Assembly: GCA_016699445.1 (NCBI GenBank)
Contig: CP064976.1
Coordinates: 1,550,001-1,614,000 of the forward strand
Length of the DNA: 64,000 nucleotides
Direction of reading: 5' to 3'
DNA from: Deltaproteobacteria bacterium
Lineage (GTDB): Bacteria > UBA10199 > JACPAL01 > GCA-016699445
The notes below the pieces were generated by a model, which worked only from the letters and a program-made list of their open reading frames with translations, was not told the origin of the DNA and searched no databases. Both the position numbers and the translations under genes were made by a program. Shown piece after piece: positions 1 to 7,418 of the stretch (positions are counted from its first letter, which is position 1; each line of letters opens with the position of its first letter).

Positions 1-2
1 GT

Positions 3-185
3 GGTGGGTCCTGGAACAATAATGATCCAGACAACCTTCGCACGGCGGATCGCAACAACAACCACTCCGATAATCGTAACAAGAATATCGGCTTCCGGTG
101 TGCGCGTGGTCCCCAGTACTCCTATAGGAGAAAAAATCTTCAGATCAGAGTCCTAATTTTCAAGGAAATTGGGAGTGTATGGTGA
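3..185 (+). CDS. C-terminal end of an FGE-sulfatase / C-type-lectin-fold protein, possible retroelement variable region (5' end outside window)
   Basis: The gene enters from the left edge, is open from the first full codon, and stops with TGA at 183-185. The visible 60 residues begin GGSWNNN and continue with PDNLRTADRNNN, DNRNKN and IGFRCARG. This GGSW...NNN...DNRN...GFR pattern is typical of the last segment of formylglycine-generating-enzyme-like (C-type lectin fold) proteins. It is also the classic form of the variable region of targets of diversity-generating retroelements, where AAC/AAT codons are sites of adenine mutagenesis. About a dozen AAY codons cluster here. The roughly 23 residues after GFRCARG are basic and not family-like. 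No reverse transcriptase or accessory gene lies to the right, so a retroelement would have to be upstream. It could equally be an ordinary FGE-like protein. Confidence 0.7.
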   Translation, partial: GGSWNNNDPDNLRTADRNNNHSDNRNKNIGFRCARGPQYSYRRKNLQIRVLIFKEIGSVW

Positions 186-252
186 AGGAGTCCAGATTTC
201 TTTCCCTGGTCGTTTGCTGCGTAGAAGCGGCATGACCGAAGAACGCAAGGCC

Positions 253-309
253 CCACCCGTCTCTCGTAATTCAGAAATAAAAAGAATGAGCGAGATGGGT
301 GGATTTTTT
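253..309 (+). terminator. Rho-independent terminator-like hairpin
   Basis: An 11-bp stem (253-263 with 292-302, one G-T pair) encloses a loop of about 28 nt and is followed by a run of T at 304-309. It lies downstream of the plus-strand gene ending at 185 and just beyond the 3' end of murA. The T-run orientation fits termination of plus-strand transcription. Confidence 0.55.
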
Positions 310-323
310 ATGATCTGGTCTTA

Positions 324-1592
324 TTAATACTTCACTTGAGCCCGTTTAATCCGAGCGCCTAATTTTCTAAATTTTTTCTCAATTTCTTCATAACCACGAT
401 CCAAATGGTAAATGCGATGGACTTCAGTGAGACCATCGGCCACCAATCCTGCGAGAATGAGGGCTGCTGATGCTCGGAGGTCAGAGGCCATCACAGGAGC
501 TCCGGAGAGTTTTTTGACGCCTTTCACAATGGCCGTCTTGCCTTCGATTTTAATATCAGCTCCCATGCGAACAAGCTCTTGGGCATGCATGAAACGGTTT
601 TCGAAAATGGTTTCCACAATGACACTGCTTCCATGAGCGATCGTCATCATCGCCATAAACTGTGCCTGGAAGTCGGTCGCGAATCCCGGAAAGGGGGCGG
701 TGGTTAAATCCGTGGCTTGAACATGCTTGGGTCCTTCTACTCTCAAACCTTTTTCTTCTATTTTAATTTTGGCTCCGACTTCCTCGAGTTTGACGCGCAA
801 GGCTTCAAGAAGGGAGAGCTCTCCATTCCGAATCAAAATCGACCCACCGGTCATCGCCGCAGCGATCATGAACGTACCCATTTCGATACGATCGGGAATG
901 ACCGTGTGGGTCGCTCCATTTAAAGATTCAACTCCTTGAATCGTCAACGTATCGGTCCCAGCTCCGACAATATGAGCCCCCATCTTATTTAAGAGATTGG
1001 CCAGATCGATCACTTCGGGTTCGCGAGCGGCATTTTCCAAAATAGTTTCACCTTTAGCGAGGACAGCGGCCATCATCACATTTTCGGTGCCAGTCACGGT
1101 GACCGTATCAAAATGAACGCGTGCTCCATGGAGTTTTTTGGCTTCAGCTTCGACATAACCACCTTCGATGTGAATCTTGGCTCCCATTTGTTCAAACGCT
1201 TTGAGATGAAGATTGATGGGGCGAGCCCCGATAGCACAACCACCTGGAAGAGACACGCGGGCCTTCCCGTATTTGGCCAAAAGTGGTCCCATGACAAGCA
1301 CGGAGGCGCGCATGGTTTTGACGAGATCATAAGGGGCTTCGAGATGTTTTAATCGTTGAGCTTCGATTGTGTAAGGCTGATTTTTTTTGGTGGGACGTTC
1401 AACGGTAGCACCCAAACTTTCAAGTAAAGCAAGGGTGGTGTTGATATCTCTGAGTTTGGGAATGTTGTGAAAATGACACGCTGTTTCTCCCAACAAAGCT
1501 CCAAACAAAAGTGGCAATGCCGAGTTTTTAGCCCCACTGATAGTCACCTCACCACTGAGTGGATGACCGCCTTCCATCACGATTTTTTGCAT
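324..1592 (-). CDS. murA: UDP-N-acetylglucosamine 1-carboxyvinyltransferase MurA
   Basis: MurA transfers enolpyruvate from PEP to UDP-GlcNAc, the first committed step of peptidoglycan synthesis in the cytoplasm. The 422 residues match the usual length. The N-terminal SGAKNSALP motif carries Lys22. The loop LPGGCAIGARP carries the catalytic Cys at residue 119, the residue targeted by fosfomycin in Cys-type enzymes. Start ATG at 1590-1592 has an AAGGGG-type ribosome binding site a few bases upstream. It is the last gene of a minus-strand run with prmC, prfA and rpmE upstream, separated from them here by small accessory genes. The protein looks intact and no duplicate is in the window. Confidence 0.97.
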   Translation of the reverse strand: MQKIVMEGGHPLSGEVTISGAKNSALPLLFGALLGETACHFHNIPKLRDINTTLALLESLGATVERPTKKNQPYTIEAQRLKHLEAPYDLVKTMRASVLVMGPLLAKYGKARVSLPGGCAIGARPINLHLKAFEQMGAKIHIEGGYVEAEAKKLHGARVHFDTVTVTGTENVMMAAVLAKGETILENAAREPEVIDLANLLNKMGAHIVGAGTDTLTIQGVESLNGATHTVIPDRIEMGTFMIAAAMTGGSILIRNGELSLLEALRVKLEEVGAKIKIEEKGLRVEGPKHVQATDLTTAPFPGFATDFQAQFMAMMTIAHGSSVIVETIFENRFMHAQELVRMGADIKIEGKTAIVKGVKKLSGAPVMASDLRASAALILAGLVADGLTEVHRIYHLDRGYEEIEKKFRKLGARIKRAQVKY

Positions 1593-1641
1593 GCGACGCC
1601 CCTTAGTGGGATTTTGTGATTGAAGGCAAGAAAGTTACAAA

Positions 1642-1842
1642 CTAAGCCGTCTGAAATTGGAGTTCGTGTAGGTTAATATTGGGTGTTCTTGTAGAGAGTT
1701 TTAGGATTTCGACACCGACTACCTGATTTTTGTTATTATAATCCAAAATGACTCCAGGAGATACTTCTTCAGATTCAACAACATCAGAATCATCCAGCCT
1801 TAAGTAAAGAGCGTCTGCTTTTTCATCCACTTTAAGTTTCAT
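1642..1842 (-). CDS. DUF2283 family small protein, putative antitoxin-like partner
   Basis: A 66-residue protein whose sequence (MKLKVDEKADALYLRL, then VSPGVILDYN and VVGVEIL) matches the DUF2283 pattern: a short beta-rich fold with a conserved acidic/DYN segment. Its ATG at 1840-1842 overlaps the TGA of the upstream gene (1839-2090) in an ATGA arrangement, so the two are translationally coupled. DUF2283 proteins are commonly found beside DUF4258 proteins, and the pair has been suggested to act as a toxin-antitoxin-like unit. The role here is inferred from family and pairing only. Confidence 0.85.
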   Translation of the reverse strand: MKLKVDEKADALYLRLDDSDVVESEEVSPGVILDYNNKNQVVGVEILKLSTRTPNINLHELQFQTA

Positions 1843-2090
1843 AATTTACCCTTCATTTTTCTATCAAAGTAAGCCGTGATGACCTCAATGGGAGAGGTCT
1901 CTTTTTTGATTATGACACGTAAGACTCGATTTTCAAAGTCTGAAATCTTTCCCAAGTGATGAAGGAGCTCAGGATCTTCTCGATCATTCTCTATGCTCAA
2001 TGGATTTTCAATGACCTGAATCAACCAATCTTCCTTGATTTTTCTTTCATCCAATACAGTCGTAGCATGGTGTGATAGTTTAAATTTCAT
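1839..2090 (-). CDS. DUF4258 family small protein, putative toxin-like partner
   Basis: An 83-residue protein starting MKFKLSHHATTVLDERKI, with a middle segment containing NRVLRVIIKKE and ending in VITAYFDRKMKGKL. The N-terminal SxHA...ER motif and the C-terminal ITAYFDR motif are the DUF4258 signatures, a family proposed to be RelE/BECR-like ribonuclease toxins or relatives. It is the first gene of a two-gene unit with the DUF2283 gene and overlaps it by four bases. Activity cannot be judged from sequence alone. Confidence 0.85.
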   Translation of the reverse strand: MKFKLSHHATTVLDERKIKEDWLIQVIENPLSIENDREDPELLHHLGKISDFENRVLRVIIKKETSPIEVITAYFDRKMKGKL

Positions 2091-2234
2091 ACAGTAAAAA
2101 TATAGAAGCTTATTTTGTCATCGGTCTAGAGATAGTTTTTAGAAAATTATAAATATACACTTTGCCCTTACGCGTCATGTCTTTTTCAACAACAAACATC
2201 CAAGCAACGCGATAACAGATTAAAAGGAGGTCAT

Positions 2235-3242
2235 ATGCTTCGATTGAATACTGTCTCTGAGTGCATTGCTTCTGCAGCTGCCGTTTTGGCTTTAACCATT
2301 CCAAGAGATGCCAATGCTCAAGTATTTCCTCAAAATAATCTTAGTGTAGATACTCACTTTGAATCGTCACCTTATGCTTTTTTGAGTCACTCCGGTGATG
2401 AAAGAAATTTCAGGCCAGGTGCGCTTTTAGTGGGCTCTGTGGGAGGTTCTTATAGGCTTGGGCGTTTTCGTAACGATAGTGAAGGAGGCCCATCACTTTC
2501 AGGTTGGAGTCGATTTCGTTATCTGCAGAGGTGGCAATTAGGCTTGGATAGTTTTCCAATGGAGCTCGCCTCTTATATTTTTGATGCTGGGGCTGAATTT
2601 GCTTTTCATCTACCGACACTCACCGAAACACGTCACACGGCTCGTCTTCGATTAGGGATTCAGCATCATAGTAATGGTGCAGGACAACATTGTACACTGG
2701 GTGCAGATACCTGGGCTTTGCTGGGAAGAGAAAGTTGTAGCGTTTCTGGAGATCCCTCGATCTTTCTCAATCGAGAGCTAGGTGATTACACATCCAATCG
2801 TTATGGAGCTTCATTTCTCTGGCAAATCGACCGGCGTGAAAATAGTCCTTGGAGTTTGATTGTGGGCGCTTCTGCAGAATTTCAATGTGTAGGTTCTGAA
2901 TGCCTGGGTTTCGAAAATCTGACGGAAGGGCAAGCAGCTCTTTTTGGAGCAGCAAGATTTCAACTTTTTGCCCAAGGTCAAATTGTGTGGGGACCACGTG
3001 TTCTTCGTGGCGAAATTGGTGGGGAGTATCATACAGGTACCGATGGTCGCGTGCCCACTGGTCGTTTTTGGTTAGAAACCATGCTCCAGTGGCCTCATGT
3101 GTATGGGGCAGGTATTGTTGTCCGAGTGAATGGTGGTCGAGACTTTATGCACATGTTTGCTGTGGATGATGTTTGGTCAGCGTCTTTGGGAATTATGATG
3201 GATACGTCTTTGTTTTCCCAATGGATGAGTGCGATTCGTTAA
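2235..3242 (+). CDS. Outer-membrane beta-barrel protein resembling phospholipase A1 (OMPLA)
   Basis: A 335-residue protein with a signal peptide ending in an AxA-type site (DANA, residues 25-28) followed by alternating, aromatic-rich strands typical of an outer-membrane barrel. The segment GIQHHSNGAG (residues 141-150) recalls the His/Ser active-site strand of outer-membrane phospholipase A, and a later stretch FLNRELGDYTSNRYG recalls the Asn-bearing strand. The HxSN pattern is also seen in lipid A deacylase PagL, so the exact enzyme class is open. A strong ribosome binding site (AAAGGAGGT, ending about 5 bases before ATG) fixes the start at 2235. It is a single gene between minus-strand genes. 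Four Cys residues (two pairs in loops) could form disulfides. Confidence 0.65.
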   Translation: MLRLNTVSECIASAAAVLALTIPRDANAQVFPQNNLSVDTHFESSPYAFLSHSGDERNFRPGALLVGSVGGSYRLGRFRNDSEGGPSLSGWSRFRYLQRWQLGLDSFPMELASYIFDAGAEFAFHLPTLTETRHTARLRLGIQHHSNGAGQHCTLGADTWALLGRESCSVSGDPSIFLNRELGDYTSNRYGASFLWQIDRRENSPWSLIVGASAEFQCVGSECLGFENLTEGQAALFGAARFQLFAQGQIVWGPRVLRGEIGGEYHTGTDGRVPTGRFWLETMLQWPHVYGAGIVVRVNGGRDFMHMFAVDDVWSASLGIMMDTSLFSQWMSAIR

Positions 3243-3260
3243 CTTAATTTATTTTTCTCC

Positions 3261-3392
3261 TCACGAATGGCAAATATCAATATCGCGTGTGCTTTGATTG
3301 CATCCGTGCAAAACGGCGGCAAAGCCGCCCACAAGAACAAAGTCGATTGGACTATGAACCAGTATTCTGAGGAGGGACTGAAGGTCTTGCAT
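3261..3392 (-). pseudogene. Truncated nucleotidyltransferase (N-terminal 43 residues only)
   Basis: On the minus strand an ATG at 3390-3392 opens a 43-residue frame reading MQDLQSLLRILVHSPIDFVL followed by VGGFAAVLHG and STRDIDIC, then HS and TGA. The LVGGxAAxLHG...TRDIDI pattern is the glycine-rich plus Asp-x-Asp catalytic motif of MNT/AbiEii-like nucleotidyltransferases, which are normally about 150-250 residues. Nothing downstream in any frame continues the domain, and the convergent barrel gene ends at 3242. The frame overlaps the 3' end of the small gene at 3352-3546, as expected for a coupled pair. I read it as the remnant of a nucleotidyltransferase lost by deletion. It is too short to appear as a normal gene call. 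Confidence 0.75.
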
Positions 3393-3546
3393 GATTCTTC
3401 ACTTTTATTTTTTGTAGATGGTCAATAAAGTTGAGTGTGTCTTGGTGTTGCGCCACGCGCTCAGTAAAAGAGAGCTTTAGGTTTTCGCGAATCATCCAGA
3501 TGTCGACACCTTTTCTAATCCATTCTTCGTCGCGATTCTCATCCAT
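3352..3546 (-). CDS. Small protein, probable partner of the truncated nucleotidyltransferase
   Basis: A 64-residue protein with a charged N-terminus (MDENRDEEWIRKGVDIWMIR) and a helical core LSFTERVAQHQDTLNFIDHL. The S/TxxERVxxxxxxLxF core is seen in small proteins encoded just upstream of nucleotidyltransferase genes. An AGGA-type site lies close before the ATG at 3544-3546. Its 3' end overlaps the start of the nucleotidyltransferase remnant by 41 bases. The C-terminal tail (ARPSVPPQNTGS) lies in the overlap. The partner role (antitoxin-like or substrate adaptor) is inferred from gene order only. Confidence 0.65.
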   Translation of the reverse strand: MDENRDEEWIRKGVDIWMIRENLKLSFTERVAQHQDTLNFIDHLQKIKVKNHARPSVPPQNTGS

Positions 3547-3593
3547 TATCCTGTCCTCACATGACTGGTACTGTATATAATTTTGTCATCAGA

Positions 3594-4531
3594 TCAAAAT
3601 TTTTTCTGAAATACGACAATTCTCTCAATCCCTTGATAGTCTTTGATGCTTTCTAAGTAGGTTAGGGTTGGATGACTATTGTATTTTTCTTTTAAAGTTT
3701 TTGCCTGTCCTTCGCCAATTTCCATCATCAAGAAAGCTTGAGGTTTGAGGAAGGGGATGGAGTGTTCGTGGATTTTCTCAACGATGTCTAATCCAGAGTC
3801 TCCTCCCGACAGAGCGAGATGAGGTTCGTGTTGAGAAACTTCGGGTTGTAGTGTGGGGATTTCAGCAGCGGGAATGTAGGGAGGGTTGGAGACGATCAGG
3901 TCAAATTGCAGATCATTTTTTCAAAATCATCCCAAGGAGCCAGGTCGGATTCGAGTAGGGTAATCTGTGTGTCCAATGCATGGTTTTGAATATTTTGACG
4001 AGCGACATTGAGGGCTTTGGGAGAAATGTCAGTTGCGATTATTTTAGCTTCAGGAATGTTTTTGGCGAGGGCAATGGAAATGCAGCCAGACCCGGTGCCG
4101 ATTTCTAAAATATTCAGAGCTCGTCGCTCGCCGCTCGCGGTTGCTTGTGTCTCATCTGCGACCGTACGGTCGCCAGCCAACGGCGAGCCTTGAGCCTTGA
4201 GCCTTTCCACTATTTTTTCAACAAGAAGCTCAGTTTCCGGTCTAGGAATAAGTACATCCGGAGTGACTTGGATTTTTAATCCCCAAAATTCTGTTTCGCC
4301 TATGATGTATTGAAGTGGCTCGCGGGTGGCGCGGCGTTCGATTAAAGTTTTGTAATGAGCACGATCTTGTTCTGAAATGATTTTTTCAAACTGCATGTAG
4401 AGATCAATGCGTTTGCACTTGAGGACATGAGACAGAAGAAGCTCGGCATCAAGACGGGGGTTGGGGATTCCTTTTTTTTCAAAAAAGCCCGCTGTCCATT
4501 GGATGAGGCTTAAGGGAGTCCAGTCAGACAT
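3594..4531 (-). CDS. prmC: Peptide chain release factor N5-glutamine methyltransferase PrmC (one frame break)
   Basis: PrmC methylates the Gln of the GGQ motif of RF1/RF2 using S-adenosylmethionine. The first frame (from ATG at 4531) carries the N-terminal helical domain, the FWGLKIQVTPDVLIPRPETE segment and the SAM-binding ILEIGTGSGCISIAL. It shifts at a T6 run at 3916-3921. Restoring one base gives FEKNDLQFDLIVSNPPYIP and a normal C-terminus ending at 3594. This supplies the catalytic NPPY motif, for a total of 312 residues. The break is most likely a homopolymer sequencing error. A segment of about 26 residues (113-138) between the PRPETE region and the SAM motif is extra compared with the family and comes from a palindromic repeat. 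The start overlaps the 3' end of prfA by 8 bases, consistent with coupled expression with its substrate. Confidence 0.92.
4126..4203. repeat. Palindromic/tandem repeat inserted in frame in prmC
   Basis: The stretch contains a perfect 16-bp palindrome at 4158-4173 (GCGACCGTACGGTCGC), flanking inverted arms GCTCGCCG (4126-4133) and CGGCGAGC (4181-4188), and a heptamer repeat (GCCTTGA) at 4186-4203. It encodes the non-conserved PrmC residues of about 113-138 (Gly, Ala, Ser, Arg rich). A related GCTCGCA/GCTCAAG heptamer array lies in ispE at 30467-30494. Confidence 0.7.
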
Positions 4532-5596
4532 CTTCAGATTGTTGTTTGAGAAGTTCTGTTTGGTAATGCGTGCGCAAGGCTGTGATCACTTCGCCAATTT
4601 TTCCTTCCATCACTTGGTCCAGCTGATGGAGCGTCAGACCAATGCGATGATCCGTCATGCGGTTTTGAGGATAGTTGTAGGTACGAATTTTTTCACTGCG
4701 ATCGCCAGATCCTACCATGGCTTTGCGTAAACCACGCTGTTCGGCATCTTGTTTTTCCTGCTCAGCTTCTAAGATGCGCGATTTCAAAATCTTCATCGCC
4801 TTGGCTTTATTTTTAATCTGACTGCGCTCATCGCGACAGACAACGACCACTCCGGTAGGTTTATGAGTCAAGCGTACAGCCGAATCCGTTGTGTTGACCC
4901 CTTGTCCTCCAGGTCCTGAAGCTCGAAACACATCCGTCTGGATGTCACTTTCGTTGACATGAATATCAACGTCTTCAGCTTCCGGGATCACAACGACAGT
5001 GACAGCTGATGTATGCACCCGCCCTTGTTGTTCGGTTTTTGGAACACGCTGCACTCGATGAATGCCGGCCTCGTACTTCAAGTCGCTATAGACTTTTTGT
5101 CCTGAGATCAGGACGATGATTTCTTTTAAACCACCAATGCCCGTGGGATTGGTGTCCATCACTTCGACGCGCCAGCCGCGCGTGTCCGCATAGCGGGAAT
5201 ACATGCGGTAGAGGTCGGAGACGAAAAGTGCCGCTTCATCGCCGCCGGTACCCGCGCGGATTTCTAAAATAATATTTTTATCGTCGTTGGGGTCTTTGGG
5301 AAGGAGGAGGATCTTGAGCTCCGCTTCGATTGTTTCTTTTTCAGGCTCGAGCCGAATCAATTCTTCCTTGGCCATCTTGCGCATGTCTTCGTCGGACTCT
5401 TCCAGAAGGCCTTTGTTGTCTTCAATCTCGCTTAAGATTTTTTTGTAATGTTGATAGGTCTGAACAAGAGATTCAAGATTGGCTCGTTCCTTGGCCATTT
5501 TTGAAACTGTGAGGCATTTCCAATGACGGAAGGATCAGCAATTCTGTCACTGAGTTCGTTGAATTTGCGTTCGAGATCGTCGAGTTTATGAAACAT
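4524..5596 (-). CDS. prfA: Peptide chain release factor 1 (one frame break near the N-terminus)
   Basis: RF1 recognises UAA/UAG stop codons and triggers peptide release. The main frame carries the conserved IRAGTGGDEAALF segment and the catalytic GGQ in FRASGPGGQGVNTTDS. The true start is ATG at 5594-5596, encoding MFHKLDDLERKFNELSDRIA. That frame is separated from the main one by a missing base at a T5 run (5498-5502). Adding one base joins FQK to MAKERANLE and gives 357 residues, the normal RF1 length. Homopolymer sequencing error is the likeliest cause. It lies between rpmE and prmC, a common arrangement, and overlaps prmC by 8 bases. Confidence 0.95.
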
Positions 5597-5600
5597 GATT

Positions 5601-5648
5601 GTAGGGACTCAATTTATTGAGCCCGGGCGTAATAAATTACGCCCCTAC
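5601..5648. repeat. REP-like double hairpin element overlapping the 3' end of rpmE
   Basis: A 48-bp element bounded by GTAGGG and CCCTAC contains two nested hairpins: GGGACTCAATTTATTGAGCCC-type and the palindrome GGGCGTAATAAATTACGCCC. It lies between prfA and rpmE and supplies the last codons (Val-Gly-Ala) and the stop of rpmE. This kind of GGGCGTAA...TTACGCCC unit is typical of dispersed intergenic repeats. It may also act as a transcript-end hairpin. Confidence 0.7.
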
Positions 5649-5855
5649 GGCGGCGGTCTTTTTGGCGTATTTTTGATTAAATTTCTGAACACGACCGGCT
5701 GTATCCACCAACTTTTGCTTTCCTGTATAGAAAGGATGGCATTTGGAACAGACGACCACAGTCAATTTCTCTCGTGTGGAGATTGTTTCTGTGGTGTGGC
5801 CACAAGCGCCGGTTACTTTAACGTCAAAAACTTTGGGATGTATCTTTTCTTTCAT
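5637..5855 (-). CDS. rpmE: 50S ribosomal protein L31
   Basis: A 72-residue bL31 protein starting MKEKIHPKVFDVKVTGACG and containing the zinc-binding cysteines of the C+ form: one in TGACGH and a CxxC pair in VVCSKCHPFYTG. It sits at bridge B1b between ribosomal subunits. It is the first gene of the rpmE-prfA-prmC run on the minus strand. The last three residues before the stop (VGA) are encoded by a REP-like repeat, so the C-terminus has been altered compared with the usual K/R-rich end. It otherwise looks functional. Confidence 0.96.
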   Translation of the reverse strand: MKEKIHPKVFDVKVTGACGHTTETISTREKLTVVVCSKCHPFYTGKQKLVDTAGRVQKFNQKYAKKTAAVGA

Positions 5856-5912
5856 AAGAGCGGGGCTGCTAACATTGTGAAAAATAATTGCAAGAACTAA
5901 TTAGGTGATTTT

Positions 5913-6299
5913 TTAAGCTCTTCGAATAGCAGGGCGCCCTACAGGAGCTTGAGTTCGGGCACTAGGAGCGGGGCTGCCAATCACTTCTTTATTCATCCAT
6001 GCCAGCATCTGAGCGTCAAGATGGCTGGAGGGTCTGGAAACAGTCCCTCGAGAAGTGAGGGAGTTAAGATCCTTTTGAACCGAAACCTGGTAGTTAGTTT
6101 TCTGCATTTGAAAACCATCCATTCGATTCGTCGCATTTTGTTTTTGAACTACCTGAGGTCCATTGAGGATTTCTCCAACCGCTTTGCCAATTCGGCTTAA
6201 AAGCCCTGGTTGTTTGGCTCGAGCTGTAGAGGCGCTAGCTACAGAAGGTCTTGTGGTTGCGGGGTAAGCTCGATTCGGTTGTTGTACATTCATCGCCAT
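5913..6299 (-). CDS. Hypothetical protein, low complexity
   Basis: A 128-residue basic protein with no family I recognise. It is rich in Ala, Ser, Arg, Gln and Pro, with a short hydrophobic patch (LLSRIGKAVGEILNG, about residues 33-47) and a likely disordered remainder. The C-terminal region has a helical stretch LDAQMLAWMNKEVIG. No signal peptide or membrane segment is seen. It lies alone between rpmE and bioB. The absence of stop codons and a normal start support a real gene, but the function is unknown. Confidence 0.5.
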   Translation of the reverse strand: MAMNVQQPNRAYPATTRPSVASASTARAKQPGLLSRIGKAVGEILNGPQVVQKQNATNRMDGFQMQKTNYQVSVQKDLNSLTSRGTVSRPSSHLDAQMLAWMNKEVIGSPAPSARTQAPVGRPAIRRA

Positions 6300-6415
6300 A
6301 TCGAGGGCTATAAGAGCAAGAGAGATGCCAAAATAAATAGGCTAAAAACTAAGGAGTTTTAAGGGTTTAATGGAAAGATGGATGTCTTGAGACCTCAGTG
6401 GGTGGTTTATTGTCC

Positions 6416-7381
6416 TCAGTTTGAGGGAGAGATGGGGAGTTCTTTCAGCCCCAGTTTATTAAACAGAACCTGATCAGCGTTCCATTCAGGATTGGGGGTT
6501 GTGAGAAGCTTATCTCCAGCAAAAATGGAATTGGCTCCTGCCATAAAGGCTAAGGCTTGAGCTTCATCTGAGAGCTCGGTGCGCCCTGCACTAAGGCGGA
6601 CGAATGATTGAGGCATTAAGATGCGGGCAGTAGCGATGGTTCGGATAAATTCAAGAATTTCTATTTCTTTTTGATCACTTAAAGGAGTGCCTGGCACTGC
6701 GACAAGTTTGTTGATGGGGACACTTTCAGGATGAGGATTTTGATTGGCCAACATCTGAAGGAGGCGGAAGCGATCTTGTTTGGATTCTCCGAGACCAACG
6801 ATTCCCCCGCAACACAATTGCACGCCTGCTTCTCGAAGATTGGAGATAGTATTGAGTCGGTCCTCATACGTACGCGTTGTAATAATATCTCCATAATATT
6901 CCGGAGAGGTATCAAGATTGTGATTGTAAGCTGTCAGCCCTGCTTCTTTGAGTCGCTTGGCTTGAGTCGTGTTGATCATGCCCAGAGTACAGCAGACTTC
7001 CATTCCCATTTTTGAAACACCATTAACCATTTCCACAACGCGATCAAAATCGGGTCCATCTTTCACCTCACGCCAGGCTGCCCCCATACAGAAGCGTGAA
7101 GAACCACTTTCTTTGGCTTCATGAGCTTTTTCCAAAACAGTTTGGAGATCCAAAAGAGGTTCGCGTTCGACGGCTGTTTTATAGCGAGCGGATTGAGGAC
7201 AGTAGCCACAATCCTCCGAACAAGCTCCTGTCTTTATAGAAAGTAATGTTGATTTTTGGATTTCTCCTGCCTTGAAATGCTGACGATGTACCGTCTGGGC
7301 TTCATAGATTAAATCCAGAAAAGGTTGATCATAGAGAGCTGCGATCTCATCGACAGTCCAGTTGTGGCGAGGTGAAGTCAT
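6416..7381 (-). CDS. bioB: Biotin synthase BioB
   Basis: BioB is a radical SAM enzyme that inserts sulfur into dethiobiotin, the last step of biotin synthesis. The 321 residues include the radical-SAM cluster motif CSEDCGYC (Cys54, Cys58, Cys61), the YNHNLDTSPEYY segment and the RFCMGAAWR region with a Cys that binds the auxiliary [2Fe-2S] cluster. The C-terminal GRTELSDEAQALAFMAGANS is also typical. It is on the minus strand, separated by one small unknown gene from the divergent bioF-bioA operon. No BirA operator is obvious. Confidence 0.97.
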   Translation of the reverse strand: MTSPRHNWTVDEIAALYDQPFLDLIYEAQTVHRQHFKAGEIQKSTLLSIKTGACSEDCGYCPQSARYKTAVEREPLLDLQTVLEKAHEAKESGSSRFCMGAAWREVKDGPDFDRVVEMVNGVSKMGMEVCCTLGMINTTQAKRLKEAGLTAYNHNLDTSPEYYGDIITTRTYEDRLNTISNLREAGVQLCCGGIVGLGESKQDRFRLLQMLANQNPHPESVPINKLVAVPGTPLSDQKEIEILEFIRTIATARILMPQSFVRLSAGRTELSDEAQALAFMAGANSIFAGDKLLTTPNPEWNADQVLFNKLGLKELPISPSN

Positions 7382-7418
7382 AGAGGGGAGTTAAAAAGAG
7401 AGTGAGAACGGAGCAAGT

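Noticed and set aside
2110..2304. 64-residue minus-strand frame overlapping the start of the barrel gene
   Set aside because: It covers the strong ribosome binding site and start of the plus-strand gene, has no recognisable family features, and is best explained as a chance frame.
6686..6698. AGTGCCTGGCACT palindrome in bioB resembling the REP core near the RAYT
   Set aside because: It encodes the Val-Pro-Gly-Thr-Pro segment that is conserved in BioB, so the match is explained by protein conservation rather than a repeat insertion.
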